A stretch of DNA of 64,000 bases from Mycobacterium sp. GA-2829 (GTDB lineage: Bacteria; Actinomycetota; Actinomycetes; Mycobacteriales; Mycobacteriaceae): positions 343,480 to 407,479 of the forward strand of contig NZ_LQIT01000001.1 in the NCBI RefSeq assembly GCF_001499965.1. The letters are read 5' to 3'. Position 1 is the first letter of the stretch, and each line of letters begins with the position of its first letter. Positions 25,452-38,737 of the stretch are shown in pieces. The position numbers and the translations under genes are program-made. The notes under the pieces are model-generated. The model saw only the letters and a program-made list of their open reading frames with translations, was not told where the DNA came from and did no database searches.

Positions 25452-28335
<2,884 letters not shown>

Positions 28336-28346
<11 letters not shown>

Positions 28347-29787
28347 TCACCTCGTAGGCGTCGACGTCGAAGCGCCGGGTCTGGTTACGGAACCGGAACG
28401 TGAAGTCCGGCCACAGCGTGGTGTTGTTGCCGTGCGCGTCGAGGTACCAGCTCGCGCACTTACCGGTCATCCACACCGACCCCTTCAGTGCCTGCTGCAG
28501 GCGTTCGTTGTAGACGTCGAGCGCCTCCTGGGTGACCTCGACGGTGCGCAGACCCTGCCTTTCCATGGTCGAGACGGCGTCGACGACGTAGTTGAGCTGG
28601 CTCTCGATCATGTACACCATCGAGCTGTGACCCAGCCCGGTGTTGGGGCCGATGAGCACGAACATGTTGGGATACCCCGCGACGGTTGTGCCCTTGTAGG
28701 CGCGCATGCCCTTGTCGGCGAACCGCTGGGTCAGGCTGGCGCCGTCGGCGCCGCACACCGTGTCGAACATCGGGGAGTCGGTGACGTGGAAGCCGGTGGC
28801 GACGATGATCGCGTCGACCTCCCGCGCGGTGCCGTCGGCGGTGACGATGCGGCGGCCGTCGATCTCGTGGATGCCGTCGGTGACGAGGTCGACGTGGTCG
28901 CGGTCCAGCGTCGGATACCAGTCGTTGGAGATCAGCATGCGTTTGCAGCCGATGCGGAAGTTCGGGGTGACCTTGCGGCGCAGCGCGGTGTCCTTGATCT
29001 CGGTTCGGATTTTGAGGCGCGACAGCAGTTCGAACCCCTTCATCAGGTTCGGGTTCTTCGCCAGGCCGACGACCTGGACCTCGCGGCCGGCGTAGATCCC
29101 GGCCCGCGCGATGCGCAGGAAGCCGGGCACATTGCGGAACGCCCACTTCTCCGCGCCGGTGAACGGCCGGTCGAAGCGCGGCAGCAGCCACGGCGCGGTC
29201 CGCTGGTACACGTCGAGGTGGGCGACCTGATCGGCGATCGCCGGCACGATCTGAATGGCCGACGCGCCGGTGCCGATGACCGCGACGCGTTTGCCGGTCA
29301 GGTCGGCGTCGTGGTTCCAGCGCGCGGAGTGGAACATTTCGCCGTCAAAGGACTCGATGCCCGGGATGCCTGGCAGCGACGGTTCGGCCAGCGAGCCGAA
29401 CGCGGTGATCAGCACGTCGGCGGTGACGGGTCCGCCGGTGGTCGACAATTCCCACTGCGCGGTCGTGGGATTCCAGGCGGCCCGCTTGACGGTGCAGTCG
29501 AAGCGGTGCCGGTCGAGCACGCCGTAGCGTTCGGCCACCTCCCGCAGATACGCCTCGATCTCCGGCTGTGCGGAGAACGAGCGGGTCCAATTCGGGTTCA
29601 GCGCAAACGAATACGAGTACAGGTGCGACGGCACGTCACACGCGGCTCCCGGGTACGTGTTGTCGCGCCAGGTGCCGCCGACGTCGGGCCCCCGCTCCAG
29701 GACGACGAAATCGCGGTGACCTGCCTGCTGCAGTCGGATCGCGGCGCCGAGACCGGAGAACCCACTGCCGATGATCGCGATCTTCAT
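28336..29787 (-). CDS. flavin-containing (Baeyer-Villiger type) monooxygenase
   Basis: The 483-residue protein has an N-terminal FAD-binding Rossmann motif ([15 protein letters not shown]), the [20 protein letters not shown] segment typical of Baeyer-Villiger enzymes, a fingerprint-like FHSARWNHD, and a second NADPH Rossmann motif ([13 protein letters not shown]). The late motif IVATGFHVT is also present. Homologues in mycobacteria, including EthA, oxidise ketones or sulfur compounds. The substrate is unknown. The ATG at 29787 leaves a short 5' gap to the next gene on this strand. Confidence 0.92.
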
Positions 29788-29839
29788 CGCAACCCCTTCC
29801 GTCGGTGGCCGTAGGTTAGCCACCCCGACACGGTCTGAA

Positions 29840-31006
29840 TCAGCGTTTCGTCACCGGGGAGGGAAACCGCGGGCTCACGCGGGTCCCGGCCAACCACGCG
29901 GTGAGGGCTTCGGCGCGTTGCCCGAGTGCCGCCACCCCGTCGCGGCCGACGTCGTCGAGCAGGTGCAGCACCACCCGGCCGTCGGTGTCCTGGGTCCACG
30001 CGCCGACGATGCGGCCGTTCCACCACGCCGTCGGGCCGCCGTTGCCGTTGCGGTCGAACACGTGCCCGCGGTGCGGGCCGAGGTACCAGTCGCGGTCGAA
30101 CCACCCCATGGTCGTGGGGTCCAGACCGGGCAGCAACGCCGCCCACGGCGCAGGCTCCGGTTCGGGGTCGAGGTCGTCCGGCAGCACGTACCCGGGCTGG
30201 CCGTGCAGGTCCACCTCGACGGCGCCGAGTGCGCGCAATGCCTGCCGCGCCCACGTCAGCGTGTGGCCGAACCACCACTTGACGTCGGTGACGGTCGCCG
30301 GGCCGAAGGTGCGCAGCCACCGGCCGACGGCGTCGACGGCCGCCTCGTCCGGCTCCACCGGGGCGTGCCCGTCGCGCAACCAGTCGGTGCGCAGCGTCCA
30401 CCGCGGCCGGCTGACCGTCCAGCCGCCGTCGTTGGGTCCGCGCACGATGTCACCGCGCACGCCCAGCACCGTCAGCACCCGCGGACCAAGGGGGATGGTG
30501 CCGCCCCAGGTCTTCCCGGGTGCCGGGTCGTGGCTGCCCGCCAGTTCGGGCAGCGCGGCGCGCAGTTCGCGCGCACTGGTCGGCCCGTGCCGCCGCAGAT
30601 GGGCGAGCACGGCCGCGCACGCGTCGTCCAGCCACCGTGCCCCGTCGGCGGCGATGCCCGCCTTCTCCGCGTCGGCGATCAGCCGTCGGCGTTCGTTGGC
30701 CGCGACGCGGTCACTGGCCGCGCTCTGGATGGTCGGCAGGTCCTCGCGGCGCACCACCCACAGCGTGCGCCGCATGGCGAGGTGTTTGACCACGGTGCGG
30801 CGGTCGTACAGGGCGCTGTCGAGATCGTCGCGGCCGAAGCCGTCGACACGCGCCCACAGTGTCAGGTACGGGGTGGCGGGATCGGTGGCGTGCAGCCCGA
30901 CCAGCCGGGTGACGACGTCGTCGACGGACGTCCCGCGGTGCTCAGCGGTGAGGAGGTGTCTGCGGCCGAGCCGGGCGCGGCGTTCGTCGACGGTGAATGT
31001 GCGCAG
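29840..31006 (-). CDS. AlkZ-like winged-helix protein, probable CUG start
   Basis: The protein belongs to the HTH_42/DUF1006 family of stacked winged helices that includes bacterial AlkZ/YcaQ DNA glycosylases. Motifs seen are RRTLWVV, GPTSARELRAALP, WWFGHT and WWNGRIVGAW. The first canonical in-frame start (GTG 30793) would drop about 71 conserved residues, including TVDERRARLGRRHLL and LVGLHATDPATPYLTLWAR. CTG at 31006, 4 nt after the in-frame TGA of the upstream gene and 7 nt after AAAAGGG, gives a 388-residue protein with a normal N-terminus. The catalytic QxQ-type motif of AlkZ appears as HAT, so glycosylase activity is uncertain. Confidence 0.8.
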   Translation of the reverse strand: MRTFTVDERRARLGRRHLLTAEHRGTSVDDVVTRLVGLHATDPATPYLTLWARVDGFGRDDLDSALYDRRTVVKHLAMRRTLWVVRREDLPTIQSAASDRVAANERRRLIADAEKAGIAADGARWLDDACAAVLAHLRRHGPTSARELRAALPELAGSHDPAPGKTWGGTIPLGPRVLTVLGVRGDIVRGPNDGGWTVSRPRWTLRTDWLRDGHAPVEPDEAAVDAVGRWLRTFGPATVTDVKWWFGHTLTWARQALRALGAVEVDLHGQPGYVLPDDLDPEPEPAPWAALLPGLDPTTMGWFDRDWYLGPHRGHVFDRNGNGGPTAWWNGRIVGAWTQDTDGRVVLHLLDDVGRDGVAALGQRAEALTAWLAGTRVSPRFPSPVTKR

Positions 31007-31009
31007 CGC

Positions 31010-31279
31010 TCAACCCTTTTCGGTATCGCCGCCGCGCATCTGGTCGCGGATCTGGGCGAGCCGTTCGGCGGCCGCGCGTTGCCGCTCCTCGTACTGTTCG
31101 TCGGCGGTGCGGCCCTCAGGGGTCTCGGCCGCCAGTTCCGCCGCGCCGACCGCGCTGCCGTAGCGGCCCTCGATCTTCTCGCGCACCGAGTCGAAGGTGG
31201 GGACGCCGCCGGGGGTGTAGCCGGTGTCGAGCGCCTCCTCGGGCGGGGGCGGCGGCGCGGGCGTGGGTTCGTCGGCCAT
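31010..31279 (-). CDS. small conserved hypothetical protein
   Basis: An 89-residue acidic protein. A Pro-rich N-terminus (PTPAPPPPPEEALDTGYTPG) is followed by a helical part (FDSVREKIEGRYGSAVGAAE, YEERQRAAAERLAQIRDQMR) that looks like a short coiled coil. No membrane segment. I recognise it only as an uncharacterised actinobacterial type. Its stop lies 3 nt before the CTG start of the AlkZ-like gene in the same frame, so the two are co-transcribed and probably coupled. Confidence 0.7.
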   Translation of the reverse strand: MADEPTPAPPPPPEEALDTGYTPGGVPTFDSVREKIEGRYGSAVGAAELAAETPEGRTADEQYEERQRAAAERLAQIRDQMRGGDTEKG

Positions 31280-31313
31280 GCCGTCACCGTACTCGCGGGG
31301 GCCGACAACCGAA

Positions 31314-32660
31314 TCACTTCACCGCGGCCGGGATGACGGGTGGCCCGGTTTGCGGTCGGGGCAACGGCACCGGAGGAACATCGGGCGTGCCGAGCTGCCC
31401 GGCGAGCCACGGCAGCGCGGCCGCGAAGGCCTGGGTGGCGAACGGCCAGTCGTGCATTCCGGGCTGGACGGCGACCGTGCAGTCGATGCCCTCCGCGGCG
31501 CCGAGCGCGCACAGCGTCGACGCCGCCGCGGTCTGCTCAGGACCCGCGGTGTTGGTGTCGAACCAGCCGGCGACGTCGGCGTAGCGGCCGTGCCTGGTCA
31601 TCACCGTGGTGGGGTCATAGGCGGCCCACGACGCGGCGCTGCCCCCGAACAACCGCGCGATGGTCTGCTCCTTGGTCCCGGCGTTCGGGCTGAGGTCGCC
31701 TGCGATGTCCTCGAACGCGCTGAACAGCTCCGGGTGCATGACGCTGAGGTCCACCGCGCACGTCCCGCCCATCGACCACCCGACGATGCCCCAGTCCGAC
31801 CGGTTCGAGCTGACGCCGAAATGCGAGATCACATAGGGCCGAACGTCTTTCGTGAGGTGGTCGGCGCTGTTGCCGCGGTTGCCGTCGACGCATTCGGTGT
31901 CGTTGTTGAACGCGCCGCCCGCATCGGCGAACACCAACACCGGTGCATACCCGTGGTGGGCGGCGGCGAAGGTGTCTGCGGTCGAGACGGCGTCACCCAC
32001 CCGCACCCAGTCGGCGGGGGTGTTGAACTCGCCGCCGATCATCAGCACCGCAGGCAGCCGGGGCGGGGGAGACGTGGCGTACCAGGCGGGCGGCAGGTAG
32101 ACCAGCTCGCTGCGGTGCCGGAAACCCGATGCGGCGTCGCCGGTTTCGACGGGCACGAGGGTGCCCTTGGCCGGGACCGCGTGGTGCTGCTGCAGCGCGG
32201 TGAGGGTCGCCAGGCTGATCTGATCGGGCAACGGCCCGGCCGTCAGCTGGTTCCACGCGGTCTGCACCGTCGGGAAGTATCCGGTCCACAGGTTGACCAC
32301 GAGCAACACCGACAGCACGCACAGCGGCACCGTCACCACCGACACCGCCCGCCGCCACCGTGCCGCGCCCGGCCACCCGACCACCAGCACCACCACCGCG
32401 ACCCCGACGAGCCCGATCCACACCCACAGCGACTGCGGCGCAGGGTCATCCGCCCAGCCCTGCGATGCGACGTACTCGAAGGCGGCGAGCGCGAGCAGCG
32501 CCCCGATCAGCAGCGCCCATGGCACCCACACCAGGCGCCAGCGCCGCGTCCGCCAGCCGATGGCCGCGGCCAGCGCGACGACCGCCGCGACGTGCACGAC
32601 GAGGGGTAGCCACCCATGCATCAGCGAGACATGGTGGTGCAGTGTGTGTGCCGGGCCCAC
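31314..32660 (-). CDS. membrane-anchored esterase of the antigen 85/esterase D fold
   Basis: Four hydrophobic segments in the first 125 residues are followed by an extracytoplasmic alpha/beta hydrolase domain. The nucleophile elbow is GWSMGG, ELVYLPPAWY and AVLMIGGEFN form the esterase core strands, and GMHDWPFATQAF supplies the presumed catalytic His. It corresponds to Rv1639c by position beside lysX. A role in envelope lipid or ester processing is inferred. The start is uncertain: GTG at 32660 (448 residues) or ATG at 32621; neither has a strong ribosome binding site. It lies 47 bp downstream of lysX on the same strand. Confidence 0.85.
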   Translation of the reverse strand: MGPAHTLHHHVSLMHGWLPLVVHVAAVVALAAAIGWRTRRWRLVWVPWALLIGALLALAAFEYVASQGWADDPAPQSLWVWIGLVGVAVVVLVVGWPGAARWRRAVSVVTVPLCVLSVLLVVNLWTGYFPTVQTAWNQLTAGPLPDQISLATLTALQQHHAVPAKGTLVPVETGDAASGFRHRSELVYLPPAWYATSPPPRLPAVLMIGGEFNTPADWVRVGDAVSTADTFAAAHHGYAPVLVFADAGGAFNNDTECVDGNRGNSADHLTKDVRPYVISHFGVSSNRSDWGIVGWSMGGTCAVDLSVMHPELFSAFEDIAGDLSPNAGTKEQTIARLFGGSAASWAAYDPTTVMTRHGRYADVAGWFDTNTAGPEQTAAASTLCALGAAEGIDCTVAVQPGMHDWPFATQAFAAALPWLAGQLGTPDVPPVPLPRPQTGPPVIPAAVK

Positions 32661-32707
32661 GGGGACATCGTGGCCCCGCCACCTTGGGGCCGGCTGTCAG
32701 CAGGCTG

Positions 32708-35700
32708 TCAACGTGGTTTGGCCAACGGGAACGGCAGCGTCTCCCGGATGCTGCGCCCGGTGATCAACATGACGACCCGGTCGACACCCATGCCGAGCCC
32801 GCCGGTCGGCGGCATCGCGTACTCCATCGCCTGCAGGAAGTCCTCGTCGAGTTCCATCGCCTCGGGATCGCCGCCCGCGGCGAGCAGGGACTGCTCCTGC
32901 AGCCGGCGGCGCTGTTCCACCGGATCGGTCAATTCGCTGTAGGCGGTGCCGAGTTCGACGCCCCAGGCGACGAGGTCCCACCGCTCGGCCACGCCGGGGA
33001 TGCTGCGGTGCGGCCGGGTCAACGGCGACACCGACGTCGGGAAGTCCTTGTAGAACGTCGGCCTCGCGGTGCGGTCCTCGACCAGGTGCTCGTACATCTC
33101 GAGTACGACGGCGCCCTCGTCCCAGTGGGTCAGGTAGGGGATGCCCGCCGCGTCGGCGAGCTTGCGCAGCATGGGCAGTTCGGTGCCGGCGTCGATGTGT
33201 TCGCCGAGCGCCTCGGACACCGCGTCGTGGACGGTCTTGACCGTCCACGGGCCGGAGATGTCGACGGGTTCGAGCACACCGTCCGCACGGGGACGCATGA
33301 ACACGTGCTCACCGTTGGCGGCCAACGCGGCGTTCTGAATCAGTTCGCGGCAGCCGTCGATCCACACGTTGTAGTCGGCGTGCGCCTGGTACGCCTCGAG
33401 CAGCGTGAACTCGGGGTTGTGAGAGAAGTCGACGCCCTCGTTGCGGAAGGCGCGGCCCAGCTCGAACACCCGCTCCACCCCGCCCACGCACAGCCGTTTG
33501 AGGTACAGCTCGGGCGCGATGCGCAGGTACAGGTCGAGGTCGTAGGCATTGATGTGGGTGAGGAACGGCCGCGCGTTGGCGCCGCCGTGGATCTGCTGCA
33601 GAATCGGCGTCTCGACCTCGAGGAAACCCTTGTGGTACAGGGTGTCCCGGATCGCGTGCAGCACACCGCTGCGGGCCCGGATCAGATCTCGTGCCTCGGT
33701 GTTCACCGCCAGGTCGACGTAGCGGGCCCGCACCCGGGCCTCCTGGTCGGTGAGGCCCTTCCACTTGTCCGGCAGCGGGCGCAGGCATTTGCCGGTGAGT
33801 CGCCAGCGCCGCACCAGCAGCGACCGGGTGCCGTTGCGGCTGTAGCCCATGGTGCCGGTCGCCTCGATGAGGTCGCCGAGGTCGATGGCGGCGGTGAAGT
33901 CGGCCGTGCCGCCTTCTTCGAGCGTCGAATTGTCCAGCAGCAGTTGGACTTCGCCGGACCAGTCCCGCAGCTGCGCGAACAGCACGCCGCCGTAGTCGCG
34001 GATGCGCAGCACCCGGCCCGCGACGCTCAGTTCGACGTCGTCGGGGGAGTCGATGGCCTCGGCCGCGGTGTGGCTGGGCGGTTGACCGACCGGATAGGCG
34101 TCGATCCCGTTGGCCTGCAGGGTCTTCAACTTGGCCATCCGGACCCGGACCTGTTCGGGCAGCCGTGGCGGTTCGGTGTCGGTGGTGTCGGTGTGCAGCG
34201 CCGCGAGATCGGGTGCGGTGCCGTCGGCGTGCAGCATCCCGCTGGCGATGAGGTCCGGCGGTGCCGAGGTGTGGTGTCCGGTGTGCTGTTTGTTGCGCCG
34301 TGAGAACGGCAGCACGAGAAAGCCCTCGGCGATCACCGAGGCCACCCCGACGCGGGGGATCAGCCGCGCGTCGTCGTAGCACGCGTAGCGGGGGACCCAC
34401 TCCGGCTGGTACTTCATGTTCGACCGGTAGAGCGTCTCGAGCTGCCACCAGCGCGAGAAGAACACCAGCAGCCAGCGCCACAGCCGCGCGACCGGCCCCG
34501 CGCCGAGTTGGGCGCCCTGTTCGAACGCCGACCGGAACATCGCGAAGTTCAGCGAGACCCGGGTGACGCCGATGTCCTCGGCCTGCAGGCACAGCTCGCT
34601 GACCATCAACTCGATGGTGCCGTTGGTGGACTGCGGGGAGCGGCGCATCACGTCGAGGGAGACACCGTTGCTGCCCCACGGGACCAGCGACAGCATCGCC
34701 ACCACCTGCTCGCCCTGCACGGCCTCCACGAGCAGGCAGTCGCTGTCGGCGGGATCCCCGAGCCGGCCCAGCGCCATCGAGAATCCGCGCTCGGTCTCGG
34801 TGTCCCGCCAGGCGTCGGCGTTGGCGATCACCTCGGCCATCTGTTCGGCGGACAGTTCCCGGTGTCGGCGGATGCGCACGGTCACCCCGGCGCGCCGGGC
34901 CCGGGTGACGGCCTGGCGCACCGCGCGCATGTCCGGGCCGGAGAGCCGGAAGCCGTCGGGGTGCAGGATCGCCTCGTCGCCGAGCTGGATGGCGTTGAGG
35001 CCGGCCGCGCGGAACGCCTCGGCGGCGCCGGCGCTGGCGCCCATCACGCCGGGCGCCCAGCCGTAGGTTTCACACAGCGCCAGCCACGCCTCGATCGCCT
35101 GCGGCCAGGCCTTGGGATCGCCGACGGGGTCGCCGCTGGCCAGGCAGACCCCGACCTCCACGCGGTAGGTGATCGCGGCGCGGCCGCTGGGCGCGAACAC
35201 CACGGACTTGTCGCGGCGGGTGGCGAAGTAGCCGAGTGAGTCGTTCTTGCCATAGAGCTCCAGCAGCCCGCGGATCGCCGACTCGTCCTCACCGGTGAGC
35301 GCGTTCTCCGAGCGCTGCGACTGGAACAGCACGATCGCCGCCGCCATCAGGGCCAGCGCACCGAACAGACCGAGCAGTGCGTTGACGATGACGTGGGGGT
35401 GCTGGCCGTCGAACGCGCCCGCGTCCACACCGGCGAAGGCGAAGACCCGGTTGGCCGCGTAGGCGAGCCGGTAGTCGCGTTCGAGGCTGCCGGGGAACAG
35501 TTCGACCAGACCCCAGCCGACGAGGATGCCGACGGCCATGCCGGCGGCGAGCACCCCGGCGGCCTTGAACAGCGCCCCGCGCCGCACCCGTGCCCAGAAC
35601 AGCGGGCGGGCCAGCAGCAGGAAGACGATCGCGGCCAGGTGGAACGCCAGCCCGATGACCTCACCGGTCTCCTCCACGATCGACTCGTCGCCGGTGAGCA

Positions 35701-36010
35701 GGTCGCCGACGTTCCACGCGAGCGCGCCGACCATGTACAGCAGCAGCACCCACCACGCGATGCGTTTGCGGGCGGCCAGCGCGCCGGCCAGGATCGCGAG
35801 CACGAACGCCCACGCGAAGCTGGTGTCGGGGAAGTTGAAGATGTAGTCGTTGACGAACTCGCGCGGCACCCGGATGACCGCCCGCACCAGCGGCGAGACG
35901 CTGGCGATGAGCGAGAGGGTGGCGATGACGCCGACGGTCCACCCGGCGGCCGCGGGCACCCACGAGTAACGGGAGGCGGTGTGCGCCCTCGGCGCACTGG
36001 TCAGCGTCAT
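32708..36010 (-). CDS. lysX: LysX, lysyl-phosphatidylglycerol synthase fused to lysyl-tRNA synthetase
   Basis: The 1100-residue two-part enzyme makes Lys-tRNA and transfers lysine to phosphatidylglycerol, reducing surface charge and giving resistance to cationic peptides. The N-terminal MprF-like part has 6-7 membrane segments ([20 protein letters not shown]) and a DUF2156 flippase/transferase domain with [20 protein letters not shown] and [20 protein letters not shown]. The C-terminal part (about from residue 600) has an OB fold and the class II synthetase core: motif 2 [20 protein letters not shown] and motif 3 [12 protein letters not shown]. The ATG at 36010 fits the family start. Confidence 0.97.
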   Translation of the reverse strand: MTLTSAPRAHTASRYSWVPAAAGWTVGVIATLSLIASVSPLVRAVIRVPREFVNDYIFNFPDTSFAWAFVLAILAGALAARKRIAWWVLLLYMVGALAWNVGDLLTGDESIVEETGEVIGLAFHLAAIVFLLLARPLFWARVRRGALFKAAGVLAAGMAVGILVGWGLVELFPGSLERDYRLAYAANRVFAFAGVDAGAFDGQHPHVIVNALLGLFGALALMAAAIVLFQSQRSENALTGEDESAIRGLLELYGKNDSLGYFATRRDKSVVFAPSGRAAITYRVEVGVCLASGDPVGDPKAWPQAIEAWLALCETYGWAPGVMGASAGAAEAFRAAGLNAIQLGDEAILHPDGFRLSGPDMRAVRQAVTRARRAGVTVRIRRHRELSAEQMAEVIANADAWRDTETERGFSMALGRLGDPADSDCLLVEAVQGEQVVAMLSLVPWGSNGVSLDVMRRSPQSTNGTIELMVSELCLQAEDIGVTRVSLNFAMFRSAFEQGAQLGAGPVARLWRWLLVFFSRWWQLETLYRSNMKYQPEWVPRYACYDDARLIPRVGVASVIAEGFLVLPFSRRNKQHTGHHTSAPPDLIASGMLHADGTAPDLAALHTDTTDTEPPRLPEQVRVRMAKLKTLQANGIDAYPVGQPPSHTAAEAIDSPDDVELSVAGRVLRIRDYGGVLFAQLRDWSGEVQLLLDNSTLEEGGTADFTAAIDLGDLIEATGTMGYSRNGTRSLLVRRWRLTGKCLRPLPDKWKGLTDQEARVRARYVDLAVNTEARDLIRARSGVLHAIRDTLYHKGFLEVETPILQQIHGGANARPFLTHINAYDLDLYLRIAPELYLKRLCVGGVERVFELGRAFRNEGVDFSHNPEFTLLEAYQAHADYNVWIDGCRELIQNAALAANGEHVFMRPRADGVLEPVDISGPWTVKTVHDAVSEALGEHIDAGTELPMLRKLADAAGIPYLTHWDEGAVVLEMYEHLVEDRTARPTFYKDFPTSVSPLTRPHRSIPGVAERWDLVAWGVELGTAYSELTDPVEQRRRLQEQSLLAAGGDPEAMELDEDFLQAMEYAMPPTGGLGMGVDRVVMLITGRSIRETLPFPLAKPR

Positions 36011-36055
36011 AGGCCGGGACAATATTCGCTCAGCGGGCGAAATGGTGGGAGCTGA

Positions 36056-36391
36056 TCACCACACGGGGCCGGTGTATTTCTCGCCGGGACCCTTCCCGGG
36101 TTCGTCGGGGTGGGCGCTGGCTTCTCGGAACGCCAACTGCAGGGTCTTCAGACCGTCGCGCACCGGTCCGGCGTGGGGGCCGAGGTACTCGGCGGAGGCG
36201 GTCACCAGGCCCGCCAGGGCGGTGATCAGTCGGCGGGCCTCGTCGAGGTCACGGTGCGGGCTGTCCTCGGGATCGGGGTGCGAGAGGCCCAGTTTCTCGG
36301 CCGCGGCGCTCATCAGCATCACCGCCGAACGGGTGATCACCTCGACGGCCGGAATATCCTCGAGCTCGCGGATGCTTTGGTCATCGGTCAT
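36056..36391 (-). CDS. DUF1844 family protein
   Basis: A 111-residue cytoplasmic protein with the DUF1844 pattern VEVITRSAVMLMSAAAEKLG, then DLDEARRLITALAGLVTASA. This small helical family of unknown function is found next to infC in many actinobacteria. The ATG at 36391 is 253 bp from the infC start; the two genes diverge from overlapping promoter DNA. The tail ends in a Pro/Gly-rich stretch. Confidence 0.85.
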   Translation of the reverse strand: MTDDQSIRELEDIPAVEVITRSAVMLMSAAAEKLGLSHPDPEDSPHRDLDEARRLITALAGLVTASAEYLGPHAGPVRDGLKTLQLAFREASAHPDEPGKGPGEKYTGPVW

Positions 36392-36403
36392 GCCTGCTAG
36401 ACT
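36377..36403 (+). promoter_or_regulatory. promoter of the infC operon
   Basis: TTGGTC (36377-36382) and TAGACT (36398-36403) are 15 bp apart. The -10 fits TAnnnT. Transcription from here would give a leader of about 235 nt before infC. The spacing is short, so the assignment is tentative. Confidence 0.4.
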
Positions 36404-36409
36404 TGCATG

Positions 36410-36644
36410 CGCGACCGTCCTGGCTGGCGCCAGGACAGCAAGTGGAGTCCCACTCCCACCGCTGGCCACTTCGGCACAGCGGTCCGGTCACCGGCATCGA
36501 GTATGCCGGTTCTGTGCTGTTCGGCACGGGCGGCGTATGCCGTGATCGGTCGGCACGGGCCCTGCGATGCAGGGCCTTCCTGCTCTCGCGGGCAGGTCGG
36601 ATGGGCCGTTGGACTCCCCTGGAGAACACAACATAGGAGGCCCC
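36410..36644 (+). ncRNA. structured 5' leader of infC-rpmI-rplT (putative autoregulatory leader)
   Basis: The gene-free leader holds several hairpins: GTCCTGGC/GCCAGGAC (36417-36424 and 36429-36436, tetraloop), an imperfect GTGGAGT/ACTCCCAC stem just after it, GGCCCTGC/GCAGGGCC (36558-36565 and 36569-36576, 3-nt loop) followed by TTCCTGCT, and CCTGC/GCAGG (36579-36595). It ends in AGGAGG (36635-36640) 4 nt before the ATC start. Leaders of infC operons in other bacteria are bound by L20 or IF3 to control expression; whether this one is an attenuator is inferred. Confidence 0.55.
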
Positions 36645-37223
<579 letters not shown>

Positions 37224-37259
37224 AACCGCACGACACCGAACAGAATCAAGAGGACATCC

Positions 37260-37454
37260 ATGCCCAAGGCCAAGACCCACAGCGGCGCTTCGAAGCGCTT
37301 CCGGCGCACCGGCACCGGAAAGATCGTGCGCCAGAAGGCCAACCGGCGCCACCTGATGGAGCACAAGCCCACGAAGCGCACCCGTCGTCTCGCCGGCCGT
37401 ACCGAGGTGGCCGCCAACGACAACCGGCGCATCAACAAGATGCTCAACGGCTAG
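37260..37454 (+). CDS. rpmI: 50S ribosomal protein L35
   Basis: A 64-residue, very basic protein ([20 protein letters not shown] onward, ending [12 protein letters not shown]), full length for L35. It is in the invariant order infC-rpmI-rplT, with the AAGAGGA ribosome binding site just upstream. Part of the large ribosomal subunit. Confidence 0.97.
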   Translation: MPKAKTHSGASKRFRRTGTGKIVRQKANRRHLMEHKPTKRTRRLAGRTEVAANDNRRINKMLNG

Positions 37455-37498
37455 CGACGAACCAGACCTTTACCTTCCGCACGAGTTAGGAACCACCC

Positions 37499-37888
37499 AT
37501 GGCACGCGTCAAGCGCGCAGTCAACGCCCAGAAGAAGCGCCGCACAGTTCTCAAGGCCTCCAAGGGCTACCGCGGTCAGCGGTCCCGCCTGTACCGCAAG
37601 GCCAAAGAGCAGCAGCTGCACTCACTCACCTACGCCTACCGCGACCGGCGGGCCCGCAAGGGTGAGTTCCGCAAGCTGTGGATCTCGCGGATCAACGCCG
37701 CCGCCCGCGCCAACGACATCACCTACAACCGGCTGATCCAGGGCCTCAAGGCCGCCGGTGTCGAGGTCGACCGCAAGAACCTCGCCGAGATCGCCGTCAG
37801 CGATGCCGCCGCGTTCACCGCGCTGGTCGAGGTCGCCAAGGCCGCGCTGCCCAGCGATGTCAACGCGCCCGCCGGAGAGGCCGCCTGA
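37499..37888 (+). CDS. rplT: 50S ribosomal protein L20
   Basis: A 129-residue basic protein starting [20 protein letters not shown] with the L20 motif [17 protein letters not shown]20 is needed early in 50S assembly and in other bacteria represses its own operon by binding leader RNA. The C-terminus [11 protein letters not shown] is encoded up to the TGA that overlaps the region of the tsnR start. Confidence 0.97.
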   Translation: MARVKRAVNAQKKRRTVLKASKGYRGQRSRLYRKAKEQQLHSLTYAYRDRRARKGEFRKLWISRINAAARANDITYNRLIQGLKAAGVEVDRKNLAEIAVSDAAAFTALVEVAKAALPSDVNAPAGEAA

Positions 37889-37890
37889 GC

Positions 37891-38673
37891 CTGCTCACCG
37901 AGCGCTCCACCCGCGTGGTGGCAGCGGTCAAACTTCACCGACACGTCGGTCGTCGCCGCGCCGCACGCTTCCTCGCCGAGGGTCCCAACCTCGTCGAGGC
38001 GGCGTTGCGGCGCGGAGTCGTTTCCGAGGTGTTCGCGACCGAGGCCGCCGCACAGCGGTTCTCGTCATTGCTGGGCGACGCTGACGTTCAGCTGGTCACC
38101 GAGCGGGCCGCGAAAGCGTTGTCGGACACCGTCACCCCGGTCGGGTTGGTCGCGGTGTGCACGATGCCCGAGGTCTCCCTCGACGCGGTGCTCGCCGGGG
38201 ATCCCCGGTTGGTCGCGGTCGCGGTCGAGACGGCCGAACCCGGCAACGCGGGCACCCTGATCCGGCTGGCCGATGCGATGGGTGCCGATGCGGTGATCCT
38301 GGCCGGCCACAGCGTCGACCCCTACAACGGGAAATGCCTGCGCGCCTCGGCGGGCAGCATCTTCGGGCTGCCGGTGCTCGAGGCCCCCGACACCGCGGGG
38401 CTGATCGCCGCGCTGCGCGCGGCCGGGCTGACCGTGCTCGCGACCACGCTCGACGGGGAGGTCAGCCTCGACGATGCGGAGCTGGCCTCGCCGACGGCGT
38501 GGTTGTTCGGCCCCGAGGCGCACGGTCTGGCGCCGGAGGTGGCCGCGCTGGCCGATGCCCGCGTGACGATTCCGATGGCGGGCAGTGCCGAGAGCCTCAA
38601 CGTCGCGGCGGCCGCGGCGATCTGCCTGTACCAGAGCGCCAGGGCGCTGCGCTCACTCCCGCGCCGAACGTGA
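37891..38673 (+). CDS. tsnR: TrmH/SpoU-family 23S rRNA methyltransferase, probable CUG start
   Basis: A SPOUT-class RNA 2'-O-methyltransferase with an N-terminal L30e-like substrate-binding domain (VKLHRHVGRRRAARFLAEGPN) and a C-terminal knot domain: motif 1 VETAEPGNAGTLIRLADAMG, motif 2 WLFGPEAHGL, motif 3 IPMAGSAESLNVAAAAAICL. TsnR-type enzymes modify 23S rRNA. The family N-terminus MLTERS corresponds here to CTG CTC ACC GAG, i.e. CTG at 37891. Another CTG at 37885 overlaps the rplT stop as CTGA, and GGAGAGG (37874-37880) lies before both. The first canonical start is GTG at 37915. The operon link to rplT is tight. Confidence 0.88.
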   Translation: MLTERSTRVVAAVKLHRHVGRRRAARFLAEGPNLVEAALRRGVVSEVFATEAAAQRFSSLLGDADVQLVTERAAKALSDTVTPVGLVAVCTMPEVSLDAVLAGDPRLVAVAVETAEPGNAGTLIRLADAMGADAVILAGHSVDPYNGKCLRASAGSIFGLPVLEAPDTAGLIAALRAAGLTVLATTLDGEVSLDDAELASPTAWLFGPEAHGLAPEVAALADARVTIPMAGSAESLNVAAAAAICLYQSARALRSLPRRT

Positions 38674-38679
38674 ACCCAC

Positions 38680-38705
38680 TGCGAAGATCCGGCCGGAATT
38701 TCGCA
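38680..38705. terminator. possible terminator between tsnR and the acyl-CoA dehydrogenase
   Basis: TGCGAA (38680-38685) and TTCGCA (38700-38705) enclose a GC-rich near-palindrome around CCGGCCGG. With mismatches this makes one stem between two convergent genes. No T-tract. Confidence 0.4.
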
Positions 38706-38737
38706 ATGAGTGCACGCTCGGCGCAGGCTCATGTGAC

